DNA of 53,821 bases, from positions 1-53,821 of the forward strand of contig JAEYTY010000004.1 in NCBI GenBank assembly GCA_023433775.1. The letters run 5' to 3'. How positions within the stretch are numbered: position 1 is the stretch's first letter; every line of letters starts with the position of its first letter. A program made the position numbers and the translations under genes. Shown piece by piece: positions 41,039 to 50,144 of this stretch. The notes beneath the pieces were generated by a model. The model saw only the letters and a program-made list of their open reading frames with translations. It had not been told where the DNA came from and ran no database searches. Source of the DNA: Pseudomonadota bacterium (GTDB lineage: Bacteria > Pseudomonadota > Alphaproteobacteria > Rhizobiales > Devosiaceae).

Positions 41039-41926
41039 ATGCCTTCGCTTAAGGACCTAAAAAACCGGATCGACTCGGTCAAATCGACCCAGAAGATCAC
41101 CAAGGCCATGCAGATGGTCGCGGCCGCAAAACTGCGCCGCGCCCAGGAAGCAGCCGAAGCGGCACGGCCCTATGCAGAGCGCATGGGCAAGGTGCTGGCG
41201 GCGCTTGGCGCTGTCTATGATGGTCAGGAAAATGCTCCCGTGCTGCTTGGCGGTACGGGCAAGGATCAGGTGCATCTGCTGGTCGTCGCGACCGGCGAGC
41301 GCGGTCTGGCCGGCGGCTTCAACTCGTCCATCGCGCGTCTGGCGCGGGAACATGCAGCCAAGCTTCTGAGCCAGGGCAAGACGGTCAAGATTCTCACCGT
41401 TGGCCGCAAGGGTAATGACATCCTCAAGCGTCAATATCCCGAGCTGATCATCGACACCTTCAATTTCCGCGAAATCAAGCAGGTCGGCTTCGTGCAGGCC
41501 CAGCAGGTGGCGGACAAGGTGCTGGCGCTGTTCAACGCAGGCGAATTTGACGTCGCCACGCTGTTCTTTGCCAAGTTTGGCAGCGTGATCAGCCAGGTGC
41601 CGACGGCCCAGCAGATCATTCCGGCCAAGCTCGACAAGGTCGGCGGTGAAGGCGAAGTGGCTGCACCTGCCGTGCCCTATGAATATGAGCCGAGCGAAGA
41701 AGCCATTGTCGAGGACCTGCTGCCGCGCAATATCAGCGTGCAGATCCTGCGCGCCCTGCTCGAAAATGCCGCCTCGTTCTATGGCGCGCAGATGTCCGCC
41801 ATGGACAATGCGACCCGGAATGCCGGCGAAATGATCGGCAAGCTGCAGCTGAGCTATAACCGCCAGCGCCAGGCCCAGATCACCAAAGAACTCATCGAAA
41901 TCATTTCGGGCGCGGAAGCGCTCTAA
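41039..41926 (+). CDS. atpG: ATP synthase F1 subunit gamma
   Basis: 295 residues starting MPSLKDLKNRIDSVKSTQKI and ending RQAQITKELIEIISGAEAL, the two long helices of the rotor shaft. The middle carries the Rossmann-like part (LLVVATGERGLAGGFNSS). It follows atpA by 24 bp. Confidence 0.98.
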   Translation: MPSLKDLKNRIDSVKSTQKITKAMQMVAAAKLRRAQEAAEAARPYAERMGKVLAALGAVYDGQENAPVLLGGTGKDQVHLLVVATGERGLAGGFNSSIARLAREHAAKLLSQGKTVKILTVGRKGNDILKRQYPELIIDTFNFREIKQVGFVQAQQVADKVLALFNAGEFDVATLFFAKFGSVISQVPTAQQIIPAKLDKVGGEGEVAAPAVPYEYEPSEEAIVEDLLPRNISVQILRALLENAASFYGAQMSAMDNATRNAGEMIGKLQLSYNRQRQAQITKELIEIISGAEAL

Positions 41927-41950
41927 GAAATCCAGCGAAGGACGAAACAA

Positions 41951-43390
41951 ATGGCAGAGAAAAAGGCCGGTCGCGTATCGCAGGTCATCGGCGCCGTCGT
42001 GGACGTCACGTTTGATGGCCACCTGCCCGCGATCCTGAACGCTCTCGAAACCACCAATAATGGCCAGCGCCTTGTGCTGGAAGTGGCGCAGCATCTGGGC
42101 GAAAACGCCGTGCGCACCATTGCCATGGACACGACCGAAGGTCTGGTTCGCGGCGCTGAAGTGGTCGATACCGGCGCAGCTATCTCGGTTCCCGTTGGCG
42201 ACGCGACCCTCGGGCGCATCATGAACGTCATCGGCGAGCCCATCGACGAAGCCGGCCCGATCGGCGAGAGCGCCAAGCGCGAAATCCACCAGGAAGCGCC
42301 CGCATTCGTCGAGCAGAATCCGGAAAGCCAGGTTCTGGTCACCGGCATCAAGGTCGTTGACCTGATCGCCCCCTATGCACGCGGCGGCAAGATCGGCCTG
42401 TTCGGCGGCGCCGGCGTGGGCAAGACCGTGCTGATCCAGGAACTGATCAACAACGTTGCCAAGGCGCACGGTGGTTATTCGGTGTTTGCGGGCGTGGGTG
42501 AACGCACCCGCGAAGGCAATGACCTTTACCACGAAATGATCGAATCGGGCGTGAACAAGGACCCGCATGAGAACGGTGGCTCGGCTGCCGGTTCCAAGTG
42601 CGCTCTCGTGTTCGGCCAGATGAACGAGCCCCCGGGCGCCCGTGCCCGTGTGGCCCTGACTGGTCTCACCGTTGCTGAAAACTTCCGCGACCAGGGCCAG
42701 GACGTGCTGTTCTTCGTGGACAACATCTTCCGCTTCACCCAGGCAGGCGCTGAAATGTCGGCTCTGCTCGGTCGTATTCCTTCGGCTGTGGGTTACCAGC
42801 CGACGCTGGCGACCGACATGGGTCAGATGCAGGAACGCATCACCACCACCAACAAGGGTTCGATCACCTCGGTGCAGGCCGTTTACGTGCCCGCCGACGA
42901 CTTGACCGACCCGGCGCCGGCAACCTCGTTTGCCCACCTTGACGCGACCACCGTGCTGAACCGCGCCATCTCGGAAAAGGGTATCTACCCGGCCGTGGAT
43001 CCGCTGGCATCCAACTCGCGCATTCTGGACGCCAATGTTGTTGGCCAGGAGCACTACGACACGGCCCGCCGCGTGCAGGAAGTGCTGCAGAAGTACAAGG
43101 CGCTGCAGGACATCATCGCCATCCTGGGCATGGACGAGCTTTCCGAAGAAGACAAGCTGACCGTGGCCCGCGCCCGCAAGATCGAGCGCTTCATGAGCCA
43201 GCCTTTCGACGTGGCTGAAGTGTTCACCGGCTCGCCCGGCGTGTTCGTGCAGCTGGCTGATACCATCAAGGGCTTCAAGGGCCTGGTCGATGGTGAATAT
43301 GACCACCTGCCGGAAGCCGCCTTCTACATGGTCGGCACCATCGAAGACGCAGTGGCCAAGGCCCAGAAGCTGGCCGCACAGGCTGCCTAA
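41951..43390 (+). CDS. atpD: ATP synthase F1 subunit beta
   Basis: 479 residues. P-loop GGAGVGKT at 152-159, the catalytic glutamate in GERTREGND, and the DELSEED lever at 395-401 are all intact. This is the catalytic subunit. It lies 24 bp after atpG and 86 bp before atpC. Confidence 0.98.
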   Translation: MAEKKAGRVSQVIGAVVDVTFDGHLPAILNALETTNNGQRLVLEVAQHLGENAVRTIAMDTTEGLVRGAEVVDTGAAISVPVGDATLGRIMNVIGEPIDEAGPIGESAKREIHQEAPAFVEQNPESQVLVTGIKVVDLIAPYARGGKIGLFGGAGVGKTVLIQELINNVAKAHGGYSVFAGVGERTREGNDLYHEMIESGVNKDPHENGGSAAGSKCALVFGQMNEPPGARARVALTGLTVAENFRDQGQDVLFFVDNIFRFTQAGAEMSALLGRIPSAVGYQPTLATDMGQMQERITTTNKGSITSVQAVYVPADDLTDPAPATSFAHLDATTVLNRAISEKGIYPAVDPLASNSRILDANVVGQEHYDTARRVQEVLQKYKALQDIIAILGMDELSEEDKLTVARARKIERFMSQPFDVAEVFTGSPGVFVQLADTIKGFKGLVDGEYDHLPEAAFYMVGTIEDAVAKAQKLAAQAA

Positions 43391-43476
43391 TTCAGACGCG
43401 GGCCGTGCGCGGCCCGCTTGTCTCGTCAAGGAGCCCGGATGACAATTCGGGCTCTGTTGCCAAAGGACACTAAAGA

Positions 43477-43902
43477 ATGGCTGAAGGCCTCAAGATCGAG
43501 ATCGTATCGCCCGAGCGGCTGGTGCTGTCCGAAACCGTGACCTCGGTCACCGTGCCCGGCACCGAAGGCTATTTCACGGTCATGAACGACCATGCGCCCT
43601 TCATGACCACGCTGCGTCCCGGCTTCATCACCGTGACCAAGGATGGCGGCCAGGCCAGCGTCTTTTTCGTGCGCGGCGGCTTTGCCGATGTGTCGCCGGA
43701 AGGTCTTACCATTCTGGCAGAACAGTCCGTGCCGTTTGCCGAGTTCGATCACTCCGATCTCCAGGCGCAGATCAAGTCGGCCGAAGCACAGCTTGAAAGC
43801 GCGGCGACGCCGGAAGACAAATCCTATGCCCAGGAAGTGGTGAGCGGATTGCTCAATCTGGCTATCGAAGCGCAGCATATCGACGGCGCCCACGTCCACT
43901 AA
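43477..43902 (+). CDS. atpC: ATP synthase F1 subunit epsilon
   Basis: 141 residues starting MAEGLKIEIVSPERLVLSE with the standard beta-sandwich (VPGTEGYFTVMNDHAPFMT) and a short C-terminal helical hairpin. It couples rotation to F0 and can inhibit the enzyme. Last gene of the operon; a strong terminator follows. Confidence 0.96.
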   Translation: MAEGLKIEIVSPERLVLSETVTSVTVPGTEGYFTVMNDHAPFMTTLRPGFITVTKDGGQASVFFVRGGFADVSPEGLTILAEQSVPFAEFDHSDLQAQIKSAEAQLESAATPEDKSYAQEVVSGLLNLAIEAQHIDGAHVH

Positions 43903-43925
43903 GCCGATCTGTCAAAAATTTCAGC

Positions 43926-43957
43926 AAAGGCCGCTTCTTTTGGAGGCGGCCTTTTGC
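43926..43957 (+). terminator. terminator of the atp operon
   Basis: AAAGGCCGC (43926-43934) and GCGGCCTTT (43946-43954) form a perfect nine-pair stem ending in TTTT, 23 bp past the atpC stop. Confidence 0.88.
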
Positions 43958-44111
43958 ATTAAAAATGACCAGCCCGCCCATTGTTTAAGCAAGTCATTGA
44001 TATACAACGAAAAAATGCGTTTCTCAATATCCGCTTAATCTTTGCCCGCCAATCTCTGCGCGGGCGAGGATCATCAGGGCCGGGTGCGGCCCGGCAGCGG
44101 AGTTTTTCATT

Positions 44112-46271
44112 ATGGTCGCATTTTTGGGCAATCTGCGCCTGACCTTTGCCATTTCCGCCATGACAATCGGCGCTCTTCTGATCGCTGTTCTGGCTGTGCT
44201 GGGTGGCGTGTTCGTGAGCCTCAGCGGTTCGGTGCATCGCGACACGCAAGTGGCGCTCAACAGCACCATGCGCATTGCCGGACAGGTGCTGCAGGTCAGC
44301 CTGCCGAGCCTTGAGGTGATGTCCGACGAGGCGGGCAATGTCGTGGGCCTGCAGGCCATAACCATGCCCCGCTTCAGGACCAATGATGTCATCGATGCGG
44401 TATCACGCGTCGCCGGACAGCCGGTGTCGGTCTATGTGCTCGACCCCGAGACGAGCCCTGATTTCCAGATGGGCAGCACCAGCCTGATCGACCCCGACGG
44501 CGCAAGGCTGAACGATGTTATCGGCGCTGACACTCCTCTTCATGCGGCTTTGACAAGCAATAGCGCCATCCAGACGGACGCCAATATTTACGGGGCGGAC
44601 TATGCGCTGCGCTATCAGCCCATTGCGCGTGCAGATGGTTCGGTGATCGGCGCGATGATGGTTGGGGTGGCGAGGGCGCCGATTGAGGCGGTGCTGGGCC
44701 GCACCATGCAGACCCTGGCGGTCATAGGATTTCTTGCCCTGGTCGCTATCGGCGCGCTGGCGCTGGTGCTGTCGCGCCGCCTGACCAGGCCCATCCCGCA
44801 GCTTTCTGCGGTGATGAGCGCCGTGGCCGACGGCGACCTCGGGCAGGTGGTGCCATATCACGATCGGCGCAATGAGATCGGCGCCATCGCGCGGGCGGTG
44901 GAAATCTTTCGTGCCAATGCGGCAGAGAAAGCCGCGCTTGATGCGAAAGCGCAAATGCATCTGGCCGAGGCCGCCGACCATACCGGCCAGTTGCAGGCCA
45001 TTTCGCGCTCGCAGATTGTGGTGGAGTTCAATCTCGACGGGACGGTGATCGGGGCCAACGAGAACTTTCTGGCTCTGTTGGGCTATGAACTGGCCGACAT
45101 TGTCGGCCATCCCAATGCACAATTCCTCTTTGATGCCGACCCGGCCAGCGCCTCCTATCGCCAGTTCTGGGACGATCTGGCGGGCGGCGAATTCAAGAGC
45201 GGCGAATATCGGCGCCGGACAATTTCCGGGCAGGAAGTCTGGATCCAGAGCACATTTACCCCGATCAGCGATCCGGCGGGCGTGCCTTACAAGGTGGTGC
45301 AGTTTGCCACCGACGTGACCGCCCGCAAGCAGTCCGTTTCGGCCATTGGCGCGGGCCTGAAGCGGCTGGCGGAGGGGGACCTCACCGCGCTCATCAATCA
45401 GCCCTTCCCACCCGAGTTCGAGGATTTGCGGGTGGCGCTCAATGGGACCGTCGAGCGCTTTGCCGAGGTGATCGGCCAATTGCGCCATACGGCGGGCTCG
45501 CTGCGCACGGCCAGCGGCGAATTGCTGTCGGGCGCCAACGATCTCAGTGAACGCACGACGCGCCAGGCGGCGACCATCGAAGAAACCTCTGCTGCCATGG
45601 AAGAACTGGCCAGCACGGTTGCCGGCAATGCGGGTATGGCCGAAGACGCGGCCAGCAAGGCGCAGGCGGTGTCGGCTGCGGCTGAACAGAGCGGCGCTGT
45701 CATGGGCCAGGCCAATGAGGCCATGCTGCGGATCACCCAGTCTTCGACCAAGATTTCGAGCATTATTGGCCTGATCGACGACATTGCCTTCCAGACCAAT
45801 CTGTTGGCGCTCAATGCCTCGGTGGAGGCGGCGAGGGCCGGCGAGGCGGGCAAGGGCTTTGCCGTCGTGGCCGTGGAAGTGCGCCGGCTGGCGCAGTCCG
45901 CGGCGCAGGCTTCGGCGGAAGTGAAGGCGCTGGTCGAGCAGAGCCGCGAGGAGGTGAAGGGCGGCTCAACGCTGGTCGAGGCGGCCAGCGCGAAACTGGA
46001 GGCCATGCTCGGTGCGGTGAAGCAGAACAATGCACTGGTGCAGGCCATTGCCCGTGCCAGCCGCGAGCAGGCGGCCTCCATCGAGGAGGTCAACAGCGCC
46101 GTGCGCACGCTTGACCAGATGACCCAGCACAATGCGTCGCTGGTTGAACAGACCAATGCGGTTATTGAGCAGACGGAGGGGCAGACCCACCGGCTCGACG
46201 ACATTGTCAGCATTTTCCGCATTGAGGCAGTGGAGCCGCGGCTCGCGACGGCCCGACAGGCGGCGGCGTGA
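44112..46271 (+). CDS. methyl-accepting chemotaxis protein with periplasmic sensor and PAS domain
   Basis: 719 residues. First membrane helix about 12-38, a periplasmic sensor of about 160 residues (Cache-like, with YGADYALRYQPIARADGSVIGAMMVGV before the second helix at about 202-224), HAMP, a cytoplasmic PAS domain (about 300-405), a second HAMP-like piece, and the MCP signalling domain whose hairpin tip reads DDIAFQTNLLALNASVEAARAG-like. It should report an extracellular ligand and possibly redox or a small molecule to CheA. No che genes are nearby. Confidence 0.93.
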   Translation: MVAFLGNLRLTFAISAMTIGALLIAVLAVLGGVFVSLSGSVHRDTQVALNSTMRIAGQVLQVSLPSLEVMSDEAGNVVGLQAITMPRFRTNDVIDAVSRVAGQPVSVYVLDPETSPDFQMGSTSLIDPDGARLNDVIGADTPLHAALTSNSAIQTDANIYGADYALRYQPIARADGSVIGAMMVGVARAPIEAVLGRTMQTLAVIGFLALVAIGALALVLSRRLTRPIPQLSAVMSAVADGDLGQVVPYHDRRNEIGAIARAVEIFRANAAEKAALDAKAQMHLAEAADHTGQLQAISRSQIVVEFNLDGTVIGANENFLALLGYELADIVGHPNAQFLFDADPASASYRQFWDDLAGGEFKSGEYRRRTISGQEVWIQSTFTPISDPAGVPYKVVQFATDVTARKQSVSAIGAGLKRLAEGDLTALINQPFPPEFEDLRVALNGTVERFAEVIGQLRHTAGSLRTASGELLSGANDLSERTTRQAATIEETSAAMEELASTVAGNAGMAEDAASKAQAVSAAAEQSGAVMGQANEAMLRITQSSTKISSIIGLIDDIAFQTNLLALNASVEAARAGEAGKGFAVVAVEVRRLAQSAAQASAEVKALVEQSREEVKGGSTLVEAASAKLEAMLGAVKQNNALVQAIARASREQAASIEEVNSAVRTLDQMTQHNASLVEQTNAVIEQTEGQTHRLDDIVSIFRIEAVEPRLATARQAAA

Positions 46272-46275
46272 TCGG

Positions 46276-46962
46276 TTAAGCGAGCGCTGCCGTCACCAGC
46301 GCCCGGGCGTGCAGATCGGTAGTGTCAAAGGTTGGCAGCGGGCTCACGCTGTCATCAATCAGCATGGAGATTTCGGTGCAGCCGAGGATGACAGCCTGGG
46401 CGCCACGCGCGGCGAGGCGCTCAATGGCGGTCACGTAGATGCGCCGGGATTCCTCGCGGATGATGCCACGGCAAAGCTCTTCATAGATGATGCCATTGAG
46501 ATTGGTGCGATCAACTTCAGGAATGAGGGCGGTCAGTCCGCGTTCGGCCAGACGATCCTTGTAGAACCCCATTTCCATGGTGAAGCGCGTGCCCAAAAGG
46601 CCGATAGTGTCATAGCCATCAGCCAGCAAGGCCTCGGCGGTTGGATCGGCAATGTGAACGAAGGGCGCGTCTATCCCGGCAGTGACCGCGTCGGCCACCA
46701 CATGCATGGTATTGGTGGCGAGGCCAATGATCCCGGCGCCGGCATTGACGAGGCCCCGCGCGGCGCGATTGAGCACGGCGCCGGCCTTGTCCCATTCTCC
46801 GGCGGCCTGCATTTCGGCAATGGGCGCAAAATCTACCGAGTGCATGATGACCGGGGCCGAGTGCAATCCGCCGAGGCGAGAACCCGTTTCTTCGTTGATA
46901 ATGCGATAGTAATGCGCTGAGGATTCCCAGCTCATGCCGCCGATCAGGCCGATGGTTTTCAT
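46276..46962 (-). CDS. aspartate/glutamate racemase-family protein with one catalytic cysteine replaced
   Basis: 228 residues, close in style to E. coli YgeA (MKTIGLIGGMSWESSAHYYR). Two cysteines normally act as the acid/base pair. The second is present (C195 in ILGCTEIS), but the first position is alanine (A82 in GLATNTMH, where YgeA-type enzymes have CTNTMH). With one thiol it may act on one enantiomer only, catalyse another reaction, or bind without turnover. It is the last gene of the leftward cluster, 18 bp after rppH. Confidence 0.87.
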   Translation of the reverse strand: MKTIGLIGGMSWESSAHYYRIINEETGSRLGGLHSAPVIMHSVDFAPIAEMQAAGEWDKAGAVLNRAARGLVNAGAGIIGLATNTMHVVADAVTAGIDAPFVHIADPTAEALLADGYDTIGLLGTRFTMEMGFYKDRLAERGLTALIPEVDRTNLNGIIYEELCRGIIREESRRIYVTAIERLAARGAQAVILGCTEISMLIDDSVSPLPTFDTTDLHARALVTAALA

Positions 46963-46980
46963 AGACGGCTCCTCGGCGCG

Positions 46981-47517
46981 TCAGACATGGGTGAAGCGTT
47001 GCGGAATATCGGCAAAGGCCTCAACGACCTTTTCATAGGCCTCGCGCTTGAAGGGCACGATGAGGGATGGGGTGCGGGTCAGCTTTTCCCAGCGCCAGGC
47101 ATCAAATTCGGCGGGATATTTGCCCCCGCCCGGAGCGTCGACATTGATTTCGCTGTCCTTGCCGGTGAATGCGAAGGCGAACCAGCGCTGACGCTGGCCG
47201 CGATATTTGCCCTTGAGGGCAATGCCCAAGGCTTCATCGGGCAGGTCGTAATAGATCCATTCGGGCGCCTCGGCGAGGAGGCTCACCGTCGTAATATTGG
47301 TCTCTTCATGCAGCTCGCGCAGGGCGGCCCGCAAGGCGTCTTCACCCTTGTCGATGCCGCCCTGGGGCATCTGCCATGGCGCTTCGACCTCGGAGCGGTC
47401 CTCGGTGCCTTCGTCGGGCTTACGGCGTCCAATCAGCACATTGCCCTGGCTGTTGAAGACGACAACGCCCACGCAGTCACGATAGGGCATGGCTTCACGG
47501 TTCGGGAGGCTCGGCAT
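46981..47517 (-). CDS. rppH: RNA pyrophosphohydrolase (Nudix)
   Basis: 178 residues. The Nudix box starts GGIDKGEDALRAALRE and continues LHEETNI; the metal-binding RExxEE is intact, with asparagine in place of the usual glycine near its end. RppH removes pyrophosphate from the 5' end of mRNAs and so starts decay. It follows the polysaccharide-deacetylase-like gene by 12 bp. Confidence 0.93.
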   Translation of the reverse strand: MPSLPNREAMPYRDCVGVVVFNSQGNVLIGRRKPDEGTEDRSEVEAPWQMPQGGIDKGEDALRAALRELHEETNITTVSLLAEAPEWIYYDLPDEALGIALKGKYRGQRQRWFAFAFTGKDSEINVDAPGGGKYPAEFDAWRWEKLTRTPSLIVPFKREAYEKVVEAFADIPQRFTHV

Positions 47518-47529
47518 TAATGGTCTTTT

Positions 47530-48651
47530 CTATTTCATGATCGCGCTGGCAGGCACCAGCGCAATTCCCTTGGCATCCAATTCCTGCGACCATTCGGCCA
47601 CGGCCTGCACAGATATGGGCAGTGCGCCGACAATACCAATGGCCTGACCAGACTCCAGCGCCTGTGCCTCAAGGCTGGCAAGCGCTGCGAGAATGGATGC
47701 GCGGGAGGGATTGGCGTCAATCATCAGATTGGCGCGGGCAAAGGGGACATTATTGGCCCCGGCCAGTTGCTGGGCCACGGAGCGATTTGAGGAGCCATCG
47801 TCGAGATAGCCGATGCCCCGCGTGCCCAGTTCTTCCATGATGGGCGAGAAATCGGCGGTGGAGGCGGTGAAGCGGGCGCCCATATTGTTGATGACGCCGA
47901 AATAGCCGCCAAAACGGGCCATCAGCCAGAACAGCTTTTCAAGGTTTGCCCGCGGCGCTTCGCCGGTCAGCATGGTGTGGGGGCCGGGATCGTTCTGGGG
48001 GAAGTCGAAGGGCTCGAGCGGAATTTCGAGCATGATCTCGTGCCCGGCGAGGCGGGCCGAGGCGACGGTCGATTCCAGCGAACGGCCATAGGGGGCAAAG
48101 GCGAGCGTTACGTTATCGGGCAGGGTATCGATGGCTTCGAGCGAACCCTGTTCGTTGATGCCGAGCCCGGTGACGACAATGGCGACCTTGGGCCCGTCGG
48201 CGGCAGCGCCCAGTTCGGCGGGGCGGCTATAGGCGCTAAAGGGCGTCTGGCCCGTGGTCGATTTGCGCGGAATAGGGCCGTTGGAGGTTTCTTCGCTGAG
48301 ATCGGGCAAAGCGCCGGATTCGTCGGGGATCTGGCCAAAGCCGATGCTGGCGCCGGTGCCGGGCGCCGGCGGCGCAGGAGTTTCGCCAACAGGATATTGC
48401 TGGGGATCGGGAGTGATGGTTGCGGGGCCAGAGGCGACACTATTGGCCACGGTATTGCCGTCGCGGGTGCTGACAATCGCCACTTCCTGGCTGGGGCGGC
48501 CGCCATTGGGATCGTCCACCATCACCAGCCGCAGAACAATGCCGAGTGCAATCAGCCCGATAATGGCAAACAGAAACCGGGCCAGCGGAAAACGGAAACG
48601 CGTCGGGCTGCGTTTTCGACCGGTTAGGGGTTTGCCGAGATCATTGGCCAT
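47530..48651 (-). CDS. divergent polysaccharide deacetylase family protein
   Basis: 373 residues from ATG at 48651 (MANDLGKPLTGRKRS); a frame-extending ATG lies 15 codons upstream. One N-terminal membrane anchor (FPLARFLFAIIGLIALGIVL), a low-complexity periplasmic stretch, then the conserved domain: KVAIVVTGLGINEQGS, VTLAFAPYGRSLE, HEIMLEIPLEPFDFPQNDPGP and GARFTAS. The domain is related to NodB-type deacetylases but lacks a clear metal triad; function unknown. It lies between ctpA and rppH, its usual neighbours. Confidence 0.9.
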   Translation of the reverse strand: MANDLGKPLTGRKRSPTRFRFPLARFLFAIIGLIALGIVLRLVMVDDPNGGRPSQEVAIVSTRDGNTVANSVASGPATITPDPQQYPVGETPAPPAPGTGASIGFGQIPDESGALPDLSEETSNGPIPRKSTTGQTPFSAYSRPAELGAAADGPKVAIVVTGLGINEQGSLEAIDTLPDNVTLAFAPYGRSLESTVASARLAGHEIMLEIPLEPFDFPQNDPGPHTMLTGEAPRANLEKLFWLMARFGGYFGVINNMGARFTASTADFSPIMEELGTRGIGYLDDGSSNRSVAQQLAGANNVPFARANLMIDANPSRASILAALASLEAQALESGQAIGIVGALPISVQAVAEWSQELDAKGIALVPASAIMK

Positions 48652-48734
48652 GATGGCTCTGGTCAGGTCCTTTGGGTGGATGGAGCCCGGGACCATGAAC
48701 GCCCCGGGCCGATGATGTTCTTTGCTGCGCCGAC

Positions 48735-50144
48735 CTATTCGGCAACCGGCGGATAGGCCGGATTGGTCTCTTCGCCATTGATCAGCTTGATCGCATATTG
48801 CAGCTGGGTGTCGTCTTCCTTTTCGGCCGGGACATAGACCGAAGAGCCGACGGAGGTTTCTTCCTGGCCTTCAATGGTGATGTGTCCGGCAAGCCCGGCT
48901 TCACCGATGATCTCGTCGCGACCGGCAAATTCGGCAGGCACCTTCTGCAGTATCTCGATATCGGGCGTGATGCCCAGGGCCTGGATGGAGCGGTTTTCCG
49001 GCGTGTAATAGCGCGCCGTGGTCAGCCGCATGGCGCCATCGGGGCCGAGCGAGATAATGGTCTGCACCGAGCCCTTGCCGAAGGAACGCGTGCCCACAAG
49101 GGTAGCGCGCTTGTGATCCTGCAAGGCGCCGGCCACGATTTCAGAGGCCGAGGCCGAGCCACCATTGATCAGGACAACCACAGGCACATCGGCAAGCTGG
49201 GCGTCCAGCGGGTCGGGCGCGGCGTCATAGCGGGCGCTTTCGGCTTCGCTGCGGCCGCGGGTGAGGACGACGGCGCCCTGATCCAGGAAGGCGTCGGCGA
49301 CATAGACCGACTGGTCCACAAGGCCGCCGGGATTGTTGCGCAGGTCAAGGATAATGCCCTTGGGGGCAACGCCATCGCGTTCCTTGTAGATCGCTTCAAT
49401 GGCCCGTTCGATGCCGATATAGGCCTGTTCGGAGAAGCGCAGCAGGCGCAGGACGGCGACGTCGCCTTCCATCGACCAGCGCACAGCGCGCAGGGCGATA
49501 TTGGCGCGGGTCAACTCGAATTCGAGTGGCTCGGCGACGCCCTCGCGAACAATGGTGACGGTGATCGGCGTACCAATTGGCCCGCGCATCTTTTCGACCG
49601 CTTCGTCGAGGGTGAGGCCCTGAATAGAAACCCCGTCCAGCTCCACAATGTAGTCATTGGTGAGAATGCCGGCGCGGGCCGCCGGAGTATCGTCGATGGG
49701 CGAGACGACACGAATGACGCCGTCTTCCATCATGACTTCAATGCCAAGCCCGCCAAACTGGCCGGAAATGTCCTGACGGGTATCGTCATAGTCAGCTGGG
49801 GGCAGATAGCCCGAATGCGGATCGAGCGAGGTCAGCATTCCCTGAATAGCGGCGCGAATCAGCTCCTTCTCATCCGGCGGATCGACATATTCGGCGCGAA
49901 TGCGATCGAAGATTTCGCCGAACAGATTGAGGTCCGAATAGATCTCCAGCGGATCGCGGGACGCGGAGGCGCGCTCTTCGGCGGTGGGCTCAGGCTGCTC
50001 GCCATTGGGATTGGGCGCCTCTTCGGCCGGGGCCGGAGTCTGGTCCTGGGCAATCAGCATGGTGGCCGGCACAAGCAGCACCACGCTCAGGGCAAGGACG
50101 CGAAGAAGGGGGAAACGCATGGATATTTTATCCCGTCTGTTCAT
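48735..50144 (-). CDS. ctpA: C-terminal processing peptidase (S41 family)
   Basis: 469 residues from ATG at 50144 (MNRRDKISMRFPLLRV), overlapping the EnvC-like gene by 17 bp; ATG at 50120 is an alternative. A signal peptide precedes a PDZ domain (GIEVMMEDGVIRVVSPIDDTPA) and the peptidase core with the catalytic serine in GGSASASE and lysine in FGKGS. Periplasmic CtpA proteins trim cell-wall hydrolases and other proteins. Coupling to the EnvC-like gene suggests a joint role in cell-wall turnover. Confidence 0.94.
   Translation of the reverse strand: MNRRDKISMRFPLLRVLALSVVLLVPATMLIAQDQTPAPAEEAPNPNGEQPEPTAEERASASRDPLEIYSDLNLFGEIFDRIRAEYVDPPDEKELIRAAIQGMLTSLDPHSGYLPPADYDDTRQDISGQFGGLGIEVMMEDGVIRVVSPIDDTPAARAGILTNDYIVELDGVSIQGLTLDEAVEKMRGPIGTPITVTIVREGVAEPLEFELTRANIALRAVRWSMEGDVAVLRLLRFSEQAYIGIERAIEAIYKERDGVAPKGIILDLRNNPGGLVDQSVYVADAFLDQGAVVLTRGRSEAESARYDAAPDPLDAQLADVPVVVLINGGSASASEIVAGALQDHKRATLVGTRSFGKGSVQTIISLGPDGAMRLTTARYYTPENRSIQALGITPDIEILQKVPAEFAGRDEIIGEAGLAGHITIEGQEETSVGSSVYVPAEKEDDTQLQYAIKLINGEETNPAYPPVAE

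Noticed and set aside
41057..43429. Long open frame on the minus strand opposite atpG and atpD
   Set aside because: Antisense of highly conserved ATP synthase genes; low-complexity, histidine-rich product typical of such shadows.
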